Assembly: GCF_030068455.1 (NCBI RefSeq)
Contig: NZ_JAQOSQ010000003.1
Span: 62,001-126,000, forward strand
Direction: 5' to 3'
DNA from: Roseofilum casamattae BLCC-M143
Lineage (GTDB): Bacteria; Cyanobacteriota; Cyanobacteriia; Cyanobacteriales; Desertifilaceae
Length of the DNA: 64,000 bases
The notes beneath the pieces are model-generated. The model ran no database searches. It had not been told where the DNA came from and saw only the letters and a list, made by a program, of their open reading frames with translations. The position numbers and the translations under genes were made by a program. Each line of letters opens with the position of its first letter. Position 1 is the stretch's first letter. This document shows, one piece after another, positions 52,302 through 62,700 of this stretch.

Positions 52302-52874
52302 ATGCTACTCACACCTCCTATGACCATGATGGACTTCTTTCGCAAAAGTGAAGGAGTATGGTATTCCGAACGAACCGTTCATCATTTTGACTCGACCGTG
52401 AATGAGTCCGGACTTTCTAATCTAATTATTAATGTTTTTGGAGCTGACGATCCTAAAGTTCAAGAACTCTGTGAAGCACAGAATACCGATCCGGCTAAAG
52501 CGGCAGGAGGCGCGAGTTTTGCTTGGCAAGATAACTTAGATTCCGATCGCGAACCCAATCCTAATTATGCGGCCATTTTAGTCGATATTCCCGATTCCGA
52601 TAATCCCAGTCAAGGCTATTTTTTACGCAACCGAGGCTATGTTGAAGGGATTCCCGTTATTGGTCGGTATCAATTTGCCGCTGATGGGGTATTGAGCATT
52701 GAAACGGAATACGAACGCAATCAGGGTCAAGAGAGATCGTGGTTTCTGACGGATGATTTTCGAGTTCGAGTCAGTACCGTAAAAATGATGAATGGGGTCA
52801 ATTTAATGAGCTATTCTTCAGAACGTCGCTGTTTGCTTCCCAACCAGTTAGACGAGATGTTAACGGAGCATTAA
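52302..52874 (+). CDS. CpcS/CpeS-type phycobiliprotein lyase
   Basis: This 190-residue protein fits the CpcS/CpeS bilin lyase family, a lipocalin-like beta-barrel that attaches phycobilins to phycobiliprotein Cys. Key elements are MDFFRKSEGVWYSERTVHHFD near the start, GGASFAWQDN in the middle, GYFLRNRGYVEGIPVIGRYQF, and the late WFLTDDFRVRVSTV. The exact subtype and target subunit are not clear. ATG at 52302 is chosen, but an in-frame ATG at 52320 is equally plausible. The gene is 325 bases upstream of the PBS linker-like gene on the same strand. Confidence 0.88.
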   Translation: MLLTPPMTMMDFFRKSEGVWYSERTVHHFDSTVNESGLSNLIINVFGADDPKVQELCEAQNTDPAKAAGGASFAWQDNLDSDREPNPNYAAILVDIPDSDNPSQGYFLRNRGYVEGIPVIGRYQFAADGVLSIETEYERNQGQERSWFLTDDFRVRVSTVKMMNGVNLMSYSSERRCLLPNQLDEMLTEH

Positions 52875-52967
52875 TTCGCTGAGATTAATCGTCTTTTGAG
52901 ATCGGATAATTTAGTTTTATGACTGTCATCAATGCGATCGCCTCGATCGCGCTCTGCCTAAACGATC

Positions 52968-53004
52968 CTTCACAGAGGGATATTCTTGACTGCCTCCTGT
53001 GAAG
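52968..53004. terminator. Hairpin after the bilin lyase gene
   Basis: CTTCACAGAGG (52968-52978) and CCTCCTGTGAAG (52993-53004) form arms of 11-12 bases with one bulge and a 14-base loop. It lies in the 325-base gap (52875-53199) after the lyase gene and could end its transcript or form an mRNA leader element for the linker gene. The rest of the gap is AT-rich, with nothing else recognisable. Confidence 0.55.
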
Positions 53005-53199
53005 CCGGATTATCCAGTCCTCACCGACAATTGAATATTAATTAATGTATATTTATTGTTAATTTTCATATCTTTTTCGTCAAATATCATTAAGTTTTAT
53101 TTCTTTATGAGACAGAAATCGGGACAACTTCATAAACTCTGTACATGACAACGCCTAAGCGTCGATCGTCATCACACATCTTTACTTGGGGAACTTACC

Positions 53200-53871
53200 A
53201 TGATAAAGACCCAACCAAGCCCGACTAGCTTGATGACATTGGTGCGAACTCAGGACTGTTTAGAGAGTTCCGAACGTCCCGAGCGCCTCAATGCGGTCTA
53301 TCGCCAGTTGTTTAAACAAAACCGCGATTTAGACTTTTTTCATAATAGTCAACTCGACTCAATGTTTCTCAGTGGCAATCTGACCGCTCGTCAATTAGTG
53401 TGCCAGTTGCTGTCCTCAGAAATGTATAGGGACTACATTTTGGGAGTTAATAGTAATTACCATTTTGTCAGTCTTTGTTTTGAACGAGTGTTGGGCCGTC
53501 CGCCCGAACAGTCAGAAAAGTATGAGTGGAGTTCTTTTCTCGCAACTCAAGGTTTGCAAGCATTTGCTGAGGAACTGACGGGAAGCGATGAATACATGGC
53601 AGTTTTTGGAGAAGACGAGATCCCAACTCGCCGCTCTCTCAAACTATTCTCGAGCAATCAAAATCTGCCAGCACTGCCCAAAGAACAAAGCATTAAACGT
53701 TATGGCATGAATCCGTACGATATCGCCTATTTTGGCAGTACTCTTCCTTGGGAAGGAAGAATGCCACCTCGTTTAGTGCGTAAAATTGGGGCTGTATTTG
53801 CAGTAGCTGGGGCACTTGAAATTGCCAGGATTTTTGTTGAGATCGCTCTCTCGGCATTGGGTACGGGTTAA
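53200..53871 (+). CDS. Phycobilisome linker-domain protein with C-terminal membrane segment (CpcL-like)
   Basis: This 223-residue protein has one PBS linker domain (residues about 25-150) with NLTARQLVCQLLSSEMYRDYI, NYHFVSLCFERVLGRPPEQSE and ELTGSDEYMAVFGED. A short link leads to a C-terminal hydrophobic helix (IGAVFAVAGALEIARIFVEIAL) that fits a membrane anchor. This is the plan of CpcL (CpcG2-type) linkers, which hold phycocyanin rods on photosystem I. Overall similarity to known CpcL proteins cannot be scored here, and the linker domain is divergent. ATG at 53200 follows GGGGAACTTACC. The gene lies 95 bases before psaK, supporting a photosystem I link. Confidence 0.85.
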   Translation: MIKTQPSPTSLMTLVRTQDCLESSERPERLNAVYRQLFKQNRDLDFFHNSQLDSMFLSGNLTARQLVCQLLSSEMYRDYILGVNSNYHFVSLCFERVLGRPPEQSEKYEWSSFLATQGLQAFAEELTGSDEYMAVFGEDEIPTRRSLKLFSSNQNLPALPKEQSIKRYGMNPYDIAYFGSTLPWEGRMPPRLVRKIGAVFAVAGALEIARIFVEIALSALGTG

Positions 53872-53890
53872 TAGCCAAGGGCTTTAATGG

Positions 53891-53904
53891 TGAGAGCGCT
53901 CTCA
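53891..53904. repeat. 14-bp perfect palindrome between linker gene and psaK
   Basis: TGAGAGCGCTCTCA is fully self-complementary. It lies 20 bases after the linker stop and about 60 bases before the psaK start. It may be a terminator stem or an operator for psaK. It is too small to be a mobile element. Confidence 0.5.
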
Positions 53905-53966
53905 TTTCATCTGTTCGTTAATGTCTGAATTTTTGATTACCATTTACATTTGGAGAACACAATACC

Positions 53967-54230
53967 ATGCTTCATTTAACTATCTTAGCTACGGCTGTTC
54001 CACACACTGTCACTTGGAGTCCTGCAGTGGGAATAGTCATGATTATTTGTAATGTAATTGCGATCGCCTTGGGTAAAATGACGATGGCTACCCCGAGCGC
54101 TCAACCTGAGCTGATGATGCCTGAATATTTTGGAGGCATGGGTTTTCCCGCCCTGTTAGCTACCACTAGCTTGGGTCATATTATCGGGTTTGGCGCTATT
54201 TTAGGATTAGCCAATATGGGCATTCTCTAA
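53967..54230 (+). CDS. psaK: Photosystem I subunit PsaK
   Basis: This 87-residue membrane protein has two transmembrane helices (VGIVMIICNVIAIALG and the late GFGAILGL region) and the PsaK signatures FGGMGFPALLATTSLGHIIG. PsaK sits at the periphery of photosystem I and helps energy transfer from antennae. ATG at 53967 is preceded by TGGAGAACAC. It is immediately downstream of the CpcL-like linker, and a strong hairpin follows its stop. Confidence 0.97.
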   Translation: MLHLTILATAVPHTVTWSPAVGIVMIICNVIAIALGKMTMATPSAQPELMMPEYFGGMGFPALLATTSLGHIIGFGAILGLANMGIL

Positions 54231-54239
54231 AGCATCCTC

Positions 54240-54273
54240 CTCTCCTCAGAAATTCTGCGTTTTCTGAGGAGAG
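54240..54273 (+). terminator. Hairpin terminator after psaK
   Basis: CTCTCCTCAGAAA (54240-54252) and TTTCTGAGGAGAG (54261-54273) are perfect 13-base arms around an 8-base loop, starting 9 bases after the psaK stop. No T-run follows, so termination efficiency is uncertain, but position and strength fit a terminator. Confidence 0.75.
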
Positions 54274-54402
54274 AAATAGAGTACCCCTGATATTTATTTA
54301 AGTCCTGTTATGGGCGATCGCAATTTGATTCGGGCAACTGCTACTCTGCGCCCTGACCCTATTTATCCTAAAATCAGAATAGCAAACCTGTTGCGAACAA
54401 CT

Positions 54403-56730
54403 ATGGCTGCATTTTCTGACGCTCCGTTTCCTCCCGAAGAAATTGCCTCTGAAGGCATCAAACCCTCCGAATATGACGAAATTACCCAACGCCTGGGCAG
54501 ACACCCCAACAAAGCCGAACTAGGCATGTTTGGTGTCATGTGGTCGGAGCATTGTTGCTACAAAAATTCCCGGCCCCTACTGAGTCAGTTTCCCACAGAA
54601 GGCGATCGCATCCTTGTGGGACCGGGAGAAAATGCCGGAGTCGTCGATCTTGGCGATGGCCTGCGTTTGGCGTTTAAGATAGAATCTCACAACCATCCGA
54701 GCGCGATCGAACCGTTCCAAGGTGCCGCTACCGGAGTTGGCGGTATCCTGCGCGACATCTTCACCATGGGCGCTCGCCCCATCGCCCTCCTCAACTCTCT
54801 CCGTTTCGGCAATTTAGACGATGCCCGCAACCGTCGCATCTTCACGGGCGTGGTTGATGGCATTGCTCACTATGGAAATAGCGTCGGCGTTCCCACCGTC
54901 GGCGGCGAGGTTTATTTCGATCCTGCTTATACCGGAAATCCCTTAGTCAATGTCATGGCATTGGGACTCATGGAAACTCCAGAAATTGTCAAATCTGGAG
55001 CCTTCGGTATCGGCAACCCGGTACTCTACGTTGGTTCGACTACCGGACGGGATGGCATGGGCGGCGCGAGTTTTGCTAGTGCGGAACTGAGCGAAGCCTC
55101 CATGGACGATCGCCCGGCGGTGCAAGTGGGCGATCCTTTCCTGGAAAAATCCTTAATTGAAGCCTGTCTGGAAGCATTTAAAACCGGTGCGGTTGCTGCC
55201 GCTCAGGATATGGGTGCGGCGGGCATTACTTGCTCGACTTCGGAAATGGCAGCGAAAGGTGGAGTCGGTATCGAACTTGACTTGGACAAAATCCCCGCCC
55301 GCGAAGTCGGCATGGTTCCTTACGAATATCTGCTTTCCGAGTCCCAAGAGCGAATGTTGTTTGTGGCCCATAAAGGACGGGAAGACGAGTTAATCGAAAT
55401 TTTCCATCGCTGGGGACTGCAAGCGACAGTTGCAGGCAATGTTATCGAAGAGCCTATTGTCCGCATTCTCTACCAAGGAGAAACGGCAGCCGAAATTCCC
55501 GCAACGGCTCTTTCCGACAATACGCCAATTTATCATAGGGAGTTGATGGCAGAACCTCCCGAGTACGCGCAAACAGCTTGGCAGTGGACTGACGAGCAAC
55601 TTCCCAGTTGTAGCGCTGAAGGAATAGAAGTCGCTGGAATCTTAAAATCCTGGAATGATTGTCTCTTAGATTTGCTCGCGACTCCGACGATCGCCTCCAA
55701 GCATTGGGTCTATCGCCAATACGATCGCCAGGTACAAAATAACACGGTTCTTTTACCGGGAGGAGCCGATGCAGCGATCGTGCGCTTGCGTCCGGTCAAT
55801 GATAGCTTAGAGCCTCAACCTATACCCTCGGTTCAGTCTGGAGTCGCCGCAACGGTAGATTGTAACTCGCGCTATGTCTATCTCAACCCTTACGAAGGAG
55901 CGAAAGCTGTCGTTGCCGAAGCCGCGCGTAACTTAAGCTGCGTCGGTGCAGAACCTATTGCCGTCACGGATAACCTCAACTTTGGTTCTCCAGAAAAACC
56001 CATCGGTTATTGGCAACTGGCAGAAGCTTGTCGGGGTTTAGCCGAAGGTTGCCGAGAACTTTCAACTCCGGTGACTGGCGGCAATGTCTCTTTGTATAAC
56101 GAGACGCTCGACAGTACGGGAAATCCCCAGCCTATTTATCCGACTCCAGTCGTCGGTATGGTGGGTTTAGTGCCCGATCTCTCTCGCATTTGCGGTCAGG
56201 GATGGCGCAATGATGGCGATATTATTTACCTCCTCGGTGCTTCCGATAATTTAACCTTAGGTGCTTCCGAATATCTAGCAACCATTCATAATACGATCGC
56301 CGGACAACCCCCCACCGTCGATTTCGATCGCGAGCGCCGAGTCCAAGCTGCTTGTCGCCACGGCATTCGCCAAGGATGGATCCAGTCGGCTCACGATTGC
56401 GCCGAAGGCGGATTGGTAGTAACCTTAGCCGAATGCTGTTTAGCCGGCGATCGCGGCGCTACCATCGAGAAACATTGGGACGAACAACGCCCGGATCTCA
56501 ATTGGTTTGGCGAAGGAGGTGCTCGCATAGTAGTCTCGGTTTCTCCTGGCAATACCGAGTCTTGGGAAGCCTATTTGCAGCAATATCTCCCTCAGTTATG
56601 GGAAAAACTCGGAACCGTAGGCGGAGAACAACTCGCGATCGCCGGATCGGATCGCGGTAAAATTTCCCTCTCTTGCACGGAAATGGGCGATCGCTATCAT
56701 CATGCCATTCCCCAATACCTGCACCCATAA
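54403..56730 (+). CDS. purL: Phosphoribosylformylglycinamidine synthase II (PurL)
   Basis: This 775-residue enzyme does the fourth step of purine synthesis, converting FGAR to FGAM with glutamine-derived ammonia. Motifs include [41 protein letters not shown] with the ATP-binding and catalytic His, and later [19 protein letters not shown]. Its length fits the small-type PurL, which works with separate PurS and PurQ; neither is here. I chose ATG at 54403, where the family usually starts; a longer frame from 54310 is less likely. It is followed by purF on the same strand. Confidence 0.97.
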   Translation: MAAFSDAPFPPEEIASEGIKPSEYDEITQRLGRHPNKAELGMFGVMWSEHCCYKNSRPLLSQFPTEGDRILVGPGENAGVVDLGDGLRLAFKIESHNHPSAIEPFQGAATGVGGILRDIFTMGARPIALLNSLRFGNLDDARNRRIFTGVVDGIAHYGNSVGVPTVGGEVYFDPAYTGNPLVNVMALGLMETPEIVKSGAFGIGNPVLYVGSTTGRDGMGGASFASAELSEASMDDRPAVQVGDPFLEKSLIEACLEAFKTGAVAAAQDMGAAGITCSTSEMAAKGGVGIELDLDKIPAREVGMVPYEYLLSESQERMLFVAHKGREDELIEIFHRWGLQATVAGNVIEEPIVRILYQGETAAEIPATALSDNTPIYHRELMAEPPEYAQTAWQWTDEQLPSCSAEGIEVAGILKSWNDCLLDLLATPTIASKHWVYRQYDRQVQNNTVLLPGGADAAIVRLRPVNDSLEPQPIPSVQSGVAATVDCNSRYVYLNPYEGAKAVVAEAARNLSCVGAEPIAVTDNLNFGSPEKPIGYWQLAEACRGLAEGCRELSTPVTGGNVSLYNETLDSTGNPQPIYPTPVVGMVGLVPDLSRICGQGWRNDGDIIYLLGASDNLTLGASEYLATIHNTIAGQPPTVDFDRERRVQAACRHGIRQGWIQSAHDCAEGGLVVTLAECCLAGDRGATIEKHWDEQRPDLNWFGEGGARIVVSVSPGNTESWEAYLQQYLPQLWEKLGTVGGEQLAIAGSDRGKISLSCTEMGDRYHHAIPQYLHP

Positions 56731-56888
56731 TCCGATCGATGCCATATTGTTAAGAAAAGCTTAAAATTAGATCGGGTATCGAATAGCGATCGCCCTCAGT
56801 AATGGTCTTTGCTGCTAACAGCCCATAGCCATTACGAACGCAAAGCGCTATACCTACAATTGATACCAATCGTACCCCCATCTCATCT

Positions 56889-58337
56889 ATGGAGCTTGAT
56901 GTTTTGAACCTCAACTGTGCTGACAAACCCCAAGAAGCGTGTGGCGTGTTTGGCATCTATGCCCCCTCGGAAGAGGTCGCCAAACTCACCTATTTCGGAA
57001 TTTTTGCCCTGCAACATCGAGGACAAGAATCGGCCGGAATCGCCACATTTTCTGGCGGCCGAGTGCATCAGTATAAGAACATGGGACTAGTTTCCCAAGT
57101 CTTTAACGAAGAGATCCTCAGCGACTTAGTGGGGGAAATTGCGGTTGGCCACGTGCGCTATTCCACAACCGGATCGTCCCATATTGCCAACGCGCAACCG
57201 GCTGTGGTCGAAAGTCGGCTCGGATCTCTTGCATTAGCGCATAATGGCAACTTAGTCAATGTTATGGAACTGCGAGATAAACTCGAGCAAGAAGATCGCT
57301 GTTTTCTCACCACCACAGATTCGGAAATGATTGCCTTGGCGATCGCCACAGAAGTCGATCGCGGCAAAGACTGGCTGGAAGGAGCCATCAGCGCCTTTAA
57401 CTACTGCGAAGGCGCCTACAGTCTCGTCATTGGGACCCCTGAAGGTATCATGGGCGTGCGCGACCCTCACGGCATTCGTCCCCTGGTCATCGGCACATTA
57501 GGACAAAATCCTTGTCGTTATGTCCTCGCCTCCGAAACTTGCGCCCTAGACATTATCGGTGCCGAATATCTGCGGGATGTGGAACCGGGGGAACTCGTCT
57601 GGATTACTGACGATGGCTTAGCCTCCTTCCACTGGACGCAAAAACCGCAACGGAAACTCTGCATCTTCGAGATGATTTACTTCTCCCGTCCCGATAGCGT
57701 TGTCGAAGAAGAAACCATCTACTCCTATCGCAAGCGACTCGGCCATTATCTCGCCCGAGAATCCCCAGCAGATGTGGATTTAATTATTGGCGTTCCCGAC
57801 TCCGGCATTCCCGCCGCCATCGGATTTTCCGAAGCCTCCGGCATTCCCTACGCCGAAGGCCTGATCAAAAATCGTTATGTGGGTCGCACTTTTATTCAAC
57901 CCACTCAAGCCATGCGCGAATCCGGCATCCGCATGAAACTGAATCCCCTGAAAGATGTTTTATCCGGCAAGCGAGTAATTCTGGTGGATGATTCCATCGT
58001 GCGCGGCACCACCAGCCGTAAATTAGTCAAAGCCGTACGAGATGCTGGAGCGACAGAGGTTCACATGCGAATTTCCTCTCCTCCAGTGACCCACCCTTGC
58101 TTCTACGGCATTGATACGGACAATCAAGACCAACTGATTGCAGCCACCAAATCAGTAACGGAAATTGCCGAACAAATTGGGGTAGACTCCCTTACCTATC
58201 TGAGTTGGGAAGCCATGCATCAAGCCACCGGAGAGCATCAAAACCACTTCTGCTCCGCCTGTTTCACCGGAAACTATCCCATTGCCATTCCCGAACCCTT
58301 AAAGCGTTCCAAGCTCATGTTAGAAACCGTCTCTTAA
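56889..58337 (+). CDS. purF: Amidophosphoribosyltransferase (PurF)
   Basis: This 482-residue enzyme makes phosphoribosylamine, the first committed step of purine synthesis. It has a short propeptide (MELDVLNLNCADKPQEA) before the catalytic Cys of CGVFGI, then FALQHRGQESAGIA, a PRPP-binding motif RVILVDDSIVRGTTSRK, and a late PVTHPCFYGIDT typical of the cluster-containing type. ATG at 56889. It lies about 160 bases after purL, so the two probably share regulation, as is common in cyanobacteria. Confidence 0.97.
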   Translation: MELDVLNLNCADKPQEACGVFGIYAPSEEVAKLTYFGIFALQHRGQESAGIATFSGGRVHQYKNMGLVSQVFNEEILSDLVGEIAVGHVRYSTTGSSHIANAQPAVVESRLGSLALAHNGNLVNVMELRDKLEQEDRCFLTTTDSEMIALAIATEVDRGKDWLEGAISAFNYCEGAYSLVIGTPEGIMGVRDPHGIRPLVIGTLGQNPCRYVLASETCALDIIGAEYLRDVEPGELVWITDDGLASFHWTQKPQRKLCIFEMIYFSRPDSVVEEETIYSYRKRLGHYLARESPADVDLIIGVPDSGIPAAIGFSEASGIPYAEGLIKNRYVGRTFIQPTQAMRESGIRMKLNPLKDVLSGKRVILVDDSIVRGTTSRKLVKAVRDAGATEVHMRISSPPVTHPCFYGIDTDNQDQLIAATKSVTEIAEQIGVDSLTYLSWEAMHQATGEHQNHFCSACFTGNYPIAIPEPLKRSKLMLETVS

Positions 58338-58446
58338 AGAGATCGCCAGAAGGGGGAGTTGAGGTCAAGGTTGAGGTCAAGATCGATCTTGTAATCGGTT
58401 CCCCAGAACCGTTAAGCTGGAAGAGCGACTCTCTTCACCCAACTCT

Positions 58447-58764
58447 ATGACTCAATCTAATAACAACTTTGCAACTGGATTTCTGCTTGGCTCCATTTGC
58501 GGCGGCATTGTCGGCGGTATTTTAGGGACGACTTTGATTTCTCGGCGCAGCGAAATTGCTGACTCGGAAGAATCCTTAAATGGGATGGCTCCAAATCGGG
58601 CGCTGAAAAATATGAGTGTCGATTTGAGAACGGACGAACAAATTGAAGCCGCTCGCCGCCGCCTAGAAGCCAAAATTGCTCAACTGAATGAGACCATTGA
58701 CGACGTTCGAGACCAGTTGGGAAGCATGAACTCAGCTCCTTCAGAATCAGAATCCTCGTCTTAG
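58447..58764 (+). CDS. Small cyanobacterial membrane-anchored hypothetical protein
   Basis: This 105-residue protein starts with a Gly-rich transmembrane helix (GFLLGSICGGIVGGILGTTLI) and continues with a coiled-coil (EQIEAARRRLEAKIAQLNETIDDVRDQL) and a Ser-rich tail. This is the plan of gas-vesicle/YtxH-like small proteins in cyanobacteria, but no exact family is claimed. ATG at 58447. It is 109 bases after purF, on the same strand. Confidence 0.8.
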   Translation: MTQSNNNFATGFLLGSICGGIVGGILGTTLISRRSEIADSEESLNGMAPNRALKNMSVDLRTDEQIEAARRRLEAKIAQLNETIDDVRDQLGSMNSAPSESESSS

Positions 58765-58913
58765 CAACATCTAACATCTCATCTACCGACGACCCATGAT
58801 TTTTCTCGATCTATACTCTAGCGATCGGTACCCGATCGCGATCGGGCCACTTGAGGCGAGCGATCGAGTACATTAGAAGCAAGTTGTCTCAACCCCGAAG
58901 GAATTATATCCCT

Positions 58914-59183
58914 ATGTATTTGCTTGCTAGCACTTTAGCTACCTTTTGTCAAATCTATTTTGTTCTGATTATTATTCGAGTCTTACTTAGTTGGTTTCCC
59001 AACATTAACTGGTTTGACCCGCCCTTTTCTCTCTTAAGTCAGCTAACCGATCCCTATCTCAATATTTTTCGGTCCATTATTCCGCCCTTGGGAGGACTCG
59101 ATTTTTCACCAATTTTGGCGATCTTCCTCCTCCAGTTTTTAGCCGGAACCTTTACCACTCTGCAAAGCTCCTTTGCTCTTTAG
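58914..59183 (+). CDS. YggT family membrane protein
   Basis: This 89-residue protein has two transmembrane helices (FCQIYFVLIIIRVLLSWF and the last IFLLQFLAG) and the YggT pattern SWFPNINWFDPPFSLLSQLTDPYLNIFRSIIPPLGG. In cyanobacteria and plastids the family (Ycf19-like) takes part in membrane or photosystem biogenesis. ATG at 58914 follows GAAGGAATTATATCCCT and is better than an upstream in-frame ATT/GTG-type start at 58851. Its stop overlaps the stop of the opposite-strand gene. Confidence 0.92.
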   Translation: MYLLASTLATFCQIYFVLIIIRVLLSWFPNINWFDPPFSLLSQLTDPYLNIFRSIIPPLGGLDFSPILAIFLLQFLAGTFTTLQSSFAL

Positions 59184-59626
59184 CGCCGAACGCGGCCGCC
59201 AAATCCTGAAGCCTTGAACTGCTCGAGAATTAATGGTGTGGGTTGATCGGCAGAAACAGAAATCCGCAGTTGAAAGTCGCTGACCCCTGGAGGAACAGTT
59301 TCGATTAACCCCAAGCGAGTCCGATTTTGCAGCACGGGGTTGCGGTTGGCATCGTAGACCCGGCCGAAAATGTCAGCATCATAAACCATTTTACCGGTTG
59401 GATTGGTGGCTTTGCCAGAGATAATAAAGCAATTGGCAGGTTGGGCCGTACCGCCGCTGGTTACGGTTCCTTCTGCTAACTCAGGCGGACAACTTTCATA
59501 GGAGAGATCGGACAGTTTAATTTTGGTCAGGGCCAGCGCTGGAGAAGACATGCTCCAAGAAAGGAGGAAGAGCACTGCGGCGAGCAATGCTATTTTTAGA
59601 GGGTGCAGGAAAGAGAGCGATCGCAT
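59180..59626 (-). CDS. Secreted hypothetical protein
   Basis: This 148-residue protein has a signal peptide (FLHPLKIALLAAVLFLLSWSMSSPALA) and a beta-rich domain (LSDLSYESCPPELAEG, NCFIISGKATNPTGKMVYDADIFGRVYDANRNP, PGVSDFQLRISVS), similar in look to FxLYD-type domains. It probably lies in the periplasm or thylakoid lumen. Its stop overlaps the YggT stop by four bases in convergent orientation. No named family is claimed. ATG at 59626. Confidence 0.85.
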   Translation of the reverse strand: MRSLSFLHPLKIALLAAVLFLLSWSMSSPALALTKIKLSDLSYESCPPELAEGTVTSGGTAQPANCFIISGKATNPTGKMVYDADIFGRVYDANRNPVLQNRTRLGLIETVPPGVSDFQLRISVSADQPTPLILEQFKASGFGGRVRR

Positions 59627-59740
59627 AAGTTTATCGTCGTTCGCAGATTAAATTTCTCTTGTCTAGCTTACCTTGCATTAGCCTCTAAGCCATGACTGAA
59701 GATCGGGATAACTACAGAAATAAACAATACGGTTAAGCAA

Positions 59741-62700
59741 ATGGAGGAGACCCAGTTACCGCAGATGATGGATGTAACCCTTGGCGATCGCCAACCCAGC
59801 CAAGAACGCCAACTGTGGCTCACCGAACGAGCAGGAGTTTTACAGGCGATCGCCGAACATGCCCCTCTCTCAAAAATTCTGTCCTTGTTGCTCGCACTGA
59901 TGGAGAGCCAAATTCACGATCGTCCTGCCGCTATTTTACTGTGCGATCGCCCGCAGAACTGTTTGCGAGTTGCTGCTGCAACCGCTCTTCCTCAAGAGTA
60001 TTACCAAGGCTTCGACGGCTTACCCATTGGCGAAGCTAGAGCCTCTGCAGGAACGGCAGCCCATCGCCAACAACCCGTTATCGTTGATGATGTGACCCTC
60101 GATCCCCTGTGGAAAGATTACCAAGAGTTAGGGCAACAGTGTCATCTGCAAGCGGCCTGGTCAATTCCGCTCCTCTCCGACAGCAATCGCCTGCTCGGCA
60201 CTCTCTGCGTTTACAGTCCCGCACCCGGCCGCCCCAATAAACGAGACTGGAAAACCATGGAACTCGCCGCCCAATTAGCTACAATTGCCATCGAACGAGA
60301 TCGAACCGCTGCTGAACTGGCTGAAGGCGATCGGCAATTGCGCCAACTCTTCGCAGCACTTCCCTCCATCCCCATACAAGGGTACGATCGCAACTTACAA
60401 GTCTTCTTTTGGAATCAAGGCAGCGAAACTCTCTACGGATACACGGCCGAAGAAGCGATCGGTCAATCCTTAGAGCAATTAATTATTGCTTCTCCCCTCG
60501 CTGCCAAGCTTCGTCAGCAATACCAACAGTGGATTGTTGCCGGAGAATTCGTGCAACCGGAAGAACGAGCGACTCGCCACAAAGATGGATCGGAAATTAC
60601 AGCAAGCTCTCACCATTTTCTAGTTGCCAACGGACAAGGAGAGCCGGAAATTTATTGCATCGATCTCAACTTAACCGCACGCGATCGGCAAGCCGAACAA
60701 CTCTCCCAATTTAGTGCCCGACTGAAATACTTACACCGCCTGAGTACCCGTAATTACCAAAATTTTGATGAATTATTTGCCACCTATTTAAAAACTGGGT
60801 GCGAATTGTTTGGATTGAGTACGGGAATGATTGCCCGCATTGAACTGCCTTGGATGTATTTAGAATATGTGGAAAGCCTGCGCCCTGAATTTCAACCCGG
60901 CCAGTTATTTCAGCTTGCCGATCGCTATTGTCCCCCTGTCTTTTCCGAACAACAAACATTACATTTCACCTCAATTGACCAATACCCAAAGCAGCAAGAG
61001 TGCCCCCTATACCCCCATTGGCATTTAGAAGCTTATTTAGGAACGCCAATTTGTGTTGAAGATAAAATGTATGGCACGCTCAGTTTTTTCGCGAGCGAGG
61101 AGAGAAGTCAACCTTTTACCGAGGCCGATTGCGATACCATCGAGCTAATGGCCAAAGATATCTCTCGCTTTATTACCGCTCATCACAATGAATTAAAGCG
61201 GCAACAAGTGGAATTAGCCTTACGAGAGAGCGAGCTGAAATACCGGAGTATTTTTGAAAATGTGAGCCAAGGGATTTTTCAAAGCTCTATTGAAGGACGT
61301 TATTTGAGTGTTAATCCTTTCTTAGCAGATTTGTATGGATATGCCACGCCGCAAGAGCTAATAGTACAAATCACGGATATTGCCAATCAACTTTATGTCG
61401 ATCCCCAACGCCGCCAGCAATTGCAGGACTTAATTGAAGAGCAGAGTACGGTTTACAATATCGAGTCGCAAGTCTATCGCCGCGATGGGGAAATTATTTG
61501 GGTTTCAGAAACTCAACGAGGGGTGTGGGACGATCGCGGCAATCTTCTCTACTATGAAGGAACGGTAGAAGATATCACCGCTCGCCGACTGGCCGAAGAG
61601 CAACTCCAATACAATGCTTACCACGATCGCCTCACCGGTTTAAAGAATCGCACTTGGTTTATCGATCGCTTAAAAGAAACCATTGCATCCTATCACCGAG
61701 GAGAAATGCAACTCTATAGCGTACTGTTTATCGACCTGGATCGATTTAAGGTGATTAATGATAGTCTCGGACACTGGGTGGGCGACGATCTGCTACAGCG
61801 GGTGGCCCAAAGGTTGCAAGAAACCCTAGAGCGAGATCTGCCTCCTTCGATGACTCTAACGTTAGCTCGGTTTGGAGGCGATGAGTTTGCAGTATTGTTA
61901 GGGGGACTCGAGCATATGGCTGAGGCCACAACCATTGCGCAACAATTGGTGGATGCGATGGATACTCCCTTTAGTATGGCTGACTACGAATTTTCTCTCG
62001 GAGCGAGTATTGGAGTCACTGGCGCAACGGCTGACTATCAGCTACCCGATGAACTCTTGCGCGATGCCGACTTGGCAATGTACCAGGCAAAAGCGAAAGG
62101 AGGCGGGCAATTTGTCTGTTTTGAGAAAATTATGCATCCTCGGGCTGTTGCCCGCTTGCAACTCGAACACGATCTCACTCGTGCCCTCGAGTTAGAGGAA
62201 CTTTCCCTGTGCTATCAACCTGTCATTTGCTTAAGAACTGGAGATCTAAAAGGATTTGAGGCTCTGCTACGCTGGAATCATACTCAAAAAGGATGGATTT
62301 CACCGGCTGAGTTTATTCCAGTTGCCGAAGAAGTTGGATTTATTGGGAAATTAGGTTGGTGGGTTTTGCAACAGAGTTGCGCCCAGTTGCAACATTGGCG
62401 AGAGCACTTATCTCGGACTCGAACTCTGGCAATCAATGTGAATTTATCACTGGTGCAACTGAAACAAACCAATTTAGTCGGACGGATTGAGAATTTATTG
62501 CGATCGCACCATCTTCCCGGCAGTTGCCTCAACCTCGAAATTACCGAAACCAGCTTTATGGAAACCTCCCAGCTCGATGCCTCCATTTTACAGCAGCTCA
62601 AGGGCTTGGGCTTGGGATTATCTATCGACGATTTTGGTACTGGGTACTCGTCTCTGAGTCGCTTGCACCAATTACCTCTGGATATTATCAAGATCGACCG

